Made by a program: the position numbers and the translations under genes. Source: Phycisphaerales bacterium (GTDB taxonomy: Bacteria > Planctomycetota > Phycisphaerae > Phycisphaerales > UBA1924). From it: a stretch of 6,703 nt of DNA. Shown here in pieces: positions 5,217 to 6,703 of the stretch; position 1 is the stretch's first letter; every line of letters begins with the position of its first letter. The notes under the pieces are model-generated. The model searched no databases and was not told the DNA's origin. It saw only the letters and a list, made by a program, of their open reading frames with translations. The DNA lies in the NCBI GenBank assembly GCA_016764015.1, contig JAESSR010000041.1, forward strand, positions 1 to 6,703, written 5' to 3'.

Positions 5217-6062
5217 TTATTCGCCGGGGATGTAGGAGATCGCGCCTTCCATCGGGGAGCTTGCGGTGGCGTAGAGTTTCTTGGGGATCCGTCCCGCAAG
5301 ATAACTCTGACGCCCGGCTTCGCAGCCTTTACGCATGGCATGGGCCATCATGACCGGATCGGCTGCGTGGGCGATCGCTGTATTGAGCAATACACCATCT
5401 GCACCGAGTTCCATGGCGAGTGCGACATCACTCGCGCAACCAACGCCAGCATCAACAATGACCGGGAAGTCTGGATCGTTTTCTTTGAGGAGTTCGAGGC
5501 ACAGCACGATGTTGTTGATGTTGAGCACGCCTTGACCGGAACCGATCGGTGAGCCCGCGGGCATGACAGCAGCCGCACCTGCGTCTTTGATGCGTTTGGC
5601 ACTGATGGGATCATCGGATGTATAGCACAAGATATCAAAGCCATCTTTGACCAGTGTTTCGACGGCTTCGAGTGTGCCGACAGGGTCTGGGAGGAGTGTT
5701 TTCTTGTCGCCGAGCACTTCGAGTTTGACCCAATTTGCGCCGGGGTTTTCGAGCTGCTCAAGGAGTTCGCGTCCGAGCCGAGCGACACGGACAGCCTCCT
5801 CTGCGGTGAAACAACCCGCGGTGTTGGGAAGGATGGTGTATCGACTCAGATCAATGTATTCGAGCAGGCTCTTGCCCTGCTCATTGAATAATCGCTCTCG
5901 GCGGACGGCCACCGTGATGACTTCTGACTGTGAAGCATCGAGCGCTTCTTTCATCAGTTCCATCGAGGCGTACTTGCCGGTGCCGACAAGGAGCCGGGAA
6001 TCAAAGGAGTGCCCTGCGATGTTGAGTGATGACAATCCGGGTTCGGTTTGAAGTGTGGTCAT
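5217..6062 (-). CDS. thiG: thiazole synthase ThiG
   Basis: Makes the thiazole phosphate ring of thiamine from 1-deoxyxylulose 5-phosphate, dehydroglycine and ThiS-thiocarboxylate. 281 residues, slightly longer than the usual 255-270 because of an N-terminal tail of about 15. The (beta/alpha)8 barrel starts [12 protein letters not shown]. The Schiff-base Lys113 and Glu115 lie in [10 protein letters not shown], followed by [15 protein letters not shown]. The phosphate-binding loop is [18 protein letters not shown] contains Asp204, the expected catalytic acid, and [15 protein letters not shown] follows. ATG at 6062 is chosen because AGGTGA lies five bases upstream; a GTG at 6071 lacks a ribosome binding site. 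It begins 28 bases after the aspS stop and is probably cotranscribed. thiS, thiF and thiH are not in the window, and no thiamine riboswitch fits in the short gap. Confidence 0.96.
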   Translation of the reverse strand: MTTLQTEPGLSSLNIAGHSFDSRLLVGTGKYASMELMKEALDASQSEVITVAVRRERLFNEQGKSLLEYIDLSRYTILPNTAGCFTAEEAVRVARLGRELLEQLENPGANWVKLEVLGDKKTLLPDPVGTLEAVETLVKDGFDILCYTSDDPISAKRIKDAGAAAVMPAGSPIGSGQGVLNINNIVLCLELLKENDPDFPVIVDAGVGCASDVALAMELGADGVLLNTAIAHAADPVMMAHAMRKGCEAGRQSYLAGRIPKKLYATASSPMEGAISYIPGE

Positions 6063-6090
6063 TGGAATCACCTATTTCAAGAAGATGCTA

Positions 6091-6703
6091 TTACGAGTGA
6101 ATCTTTGCGGTGGAGCGGACATGGAGTTCGGTGAGTTGTTCGTCGTCGACGACATTGGGCGCCTCGCTCATCAGGTCTACGCCGGTGAGTGATTTCGGGA
6201 AGGCGATCACATCGCGGATGTTCTCGGTGCCGATGATGTGCATGACCAAACGGTCGAGCCCGAAGGCGACGCCGCCGTGTGGCGGTGCGCCGTAGGTGAG
6301 CGCGTCCATCAGGAAGCTGAACTTGAGCTTGGCTTCTTCTTCCGACATGCCGAGTAGTTCGAACACCTTGGCTTGGACTTCTTGTTGATGGATACGGATC
6401 GAGCCGCCACCGATTTCTGAGCCGTTGCAGATCATGTCGTAGCCATCAGACAAGATGGATTCGACCGTATCGACATCTGTGATATCGGCTGCCATGAACC
6501 GCTCGGTTTCTTCTTTGGTTGGTGCGGTAAACGGATGATGGAGCAATTGGTACCGTTCGTTCTCTTCGTCGTACTCGAACATCGGGAAGTCGTAGACCCA
6601 GAGGAAGTTCCATTTTCCTTCAGGGATATAATCATGCTCCTTGGCAATCTTGAGGCGGAGTTCGCCCAGTGCCTTGGTGCAGATATTGTATGTATCGGCA
6701 CCA
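6091..6703 (-). CDS. aspS: aspartyl-tRNA synthetase, C-terminal part (runs off right edge)
   Basis: About 203 codons plus stop are present; the N-terminal anticodon-binding domain and motifs 1 and 2 lie beyond the edge. The visible part starts GADTYNICTKALGELRLKIA, the end of the GAD insertion domain typical of bacterial-type AspRS. It continues FLWVYDFPMFEYDEE, HHPFTAP, and then NGSEIGGGSIRIHQQEVQ, the aspartyl-adenylate site. Class II motif 3 is GGVAFGLDRLVM, whose Arg binds ATP, followed by IRDVIAFPKS and the C-terminal ELHVRS. The enzyme charges tRNA-Asp in the cytosol. Whether it is discriminating or also charges tRNA-Asn cannot be judged from this part. thiG follows after 28 bases on the same strand. 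Confidence 0.97.
   Translation of the reverse strand, partial: GADTYNICTKALGELRLKIAKEHDYIPEGKWNFLWVYDFPMFEYDEENERYQLLHHPFTAPTKEETERFMAADITDVDTVESILSDGYDMICNGSEIGGGSIRIHQQEVQAKVFELLGMSEEEAKLKFSFLMDALTYGAPPHGGVAFGLDRLVMHIIGTENIRDVIAFPKSLTGVDLMSEAPNVVDDEQLTELHVRSTAKIHS

Noticed and set aside
6063..6090. Thiamine (TPP) riboswitch before thiG
   Set aside because: Only 28 bases separate aspS from thiG and they contain only the ribosome binding site. No conserved TPP-aptamer sequence is seen.

Overview
The window reads as an ordinary chromosomal stretch of a Gram-negative-like bacterium, most plausibly a planctomycete of the Phycisphaerae type. That placement is an inference from the style of the L21, pyruvate kinase and HPPD proteins and was not tested by search. 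It holds seven protein genes, six on the minus strand and one on the plus strand. All are housekeeping or metabolic genes except one TIR-domain gene.

Layout from left to right. The 5' end of rplU (ribosomal protein bL21, minus strand) runs off the left edge. A 337-base intergenic region (121-457) follows; it contains the rplU leader, a G-rich tract and three strong hairpins. Next is a TIR-domain gene (458-1327, minus), whose GTG start overlaps the TGA stop of hpd, 4-hydroxyphenylpyruvate dioxygenase (1324-2514, minus). pyk, pyruvate kinase (2659-4233, minus), precedes hpd and is separated from it by a short region with a likely promoter. An SDR-family oxidoreductase (4381-5100, plus) diverges from pyk. 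It converges on thiG, thiazole synthase (5217-6062, minus). thiG lies 28 bases downstream of aspS, aspartyl-tRNA synthetase, whose 5' part runs off the right edge.

The metabolic genes do not form one pathway: pyk is glycolytic, hpd is tyrosine catabolism, thiG is thiamine synthesis, and aspS and rplU are translation. The TIR gene is clearly lower in GC than its neighbours and looks acquired. It depends for expression on the hpd transcript and probably on translational coupling to hpd.

The most interesting structure is non-coding. Five intergenic hairpins share one design: a stem interrupted by a mismatch or bulge, usually an AAGA tetraloop, and an ACCC box two bases beyond the stem. Four of them form two inverted doublets (362-454 and 5108-5206), each bounded by GGGT on the left and ACCC on the right. 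This is the geometry of REP doublets (REPINs), although the tag differs from the classical GTAG-type tag and no RAYT transposase is present here. They sit at the 3' ends of the TIR, SDR and thiG genes, where they may also act as terminators.
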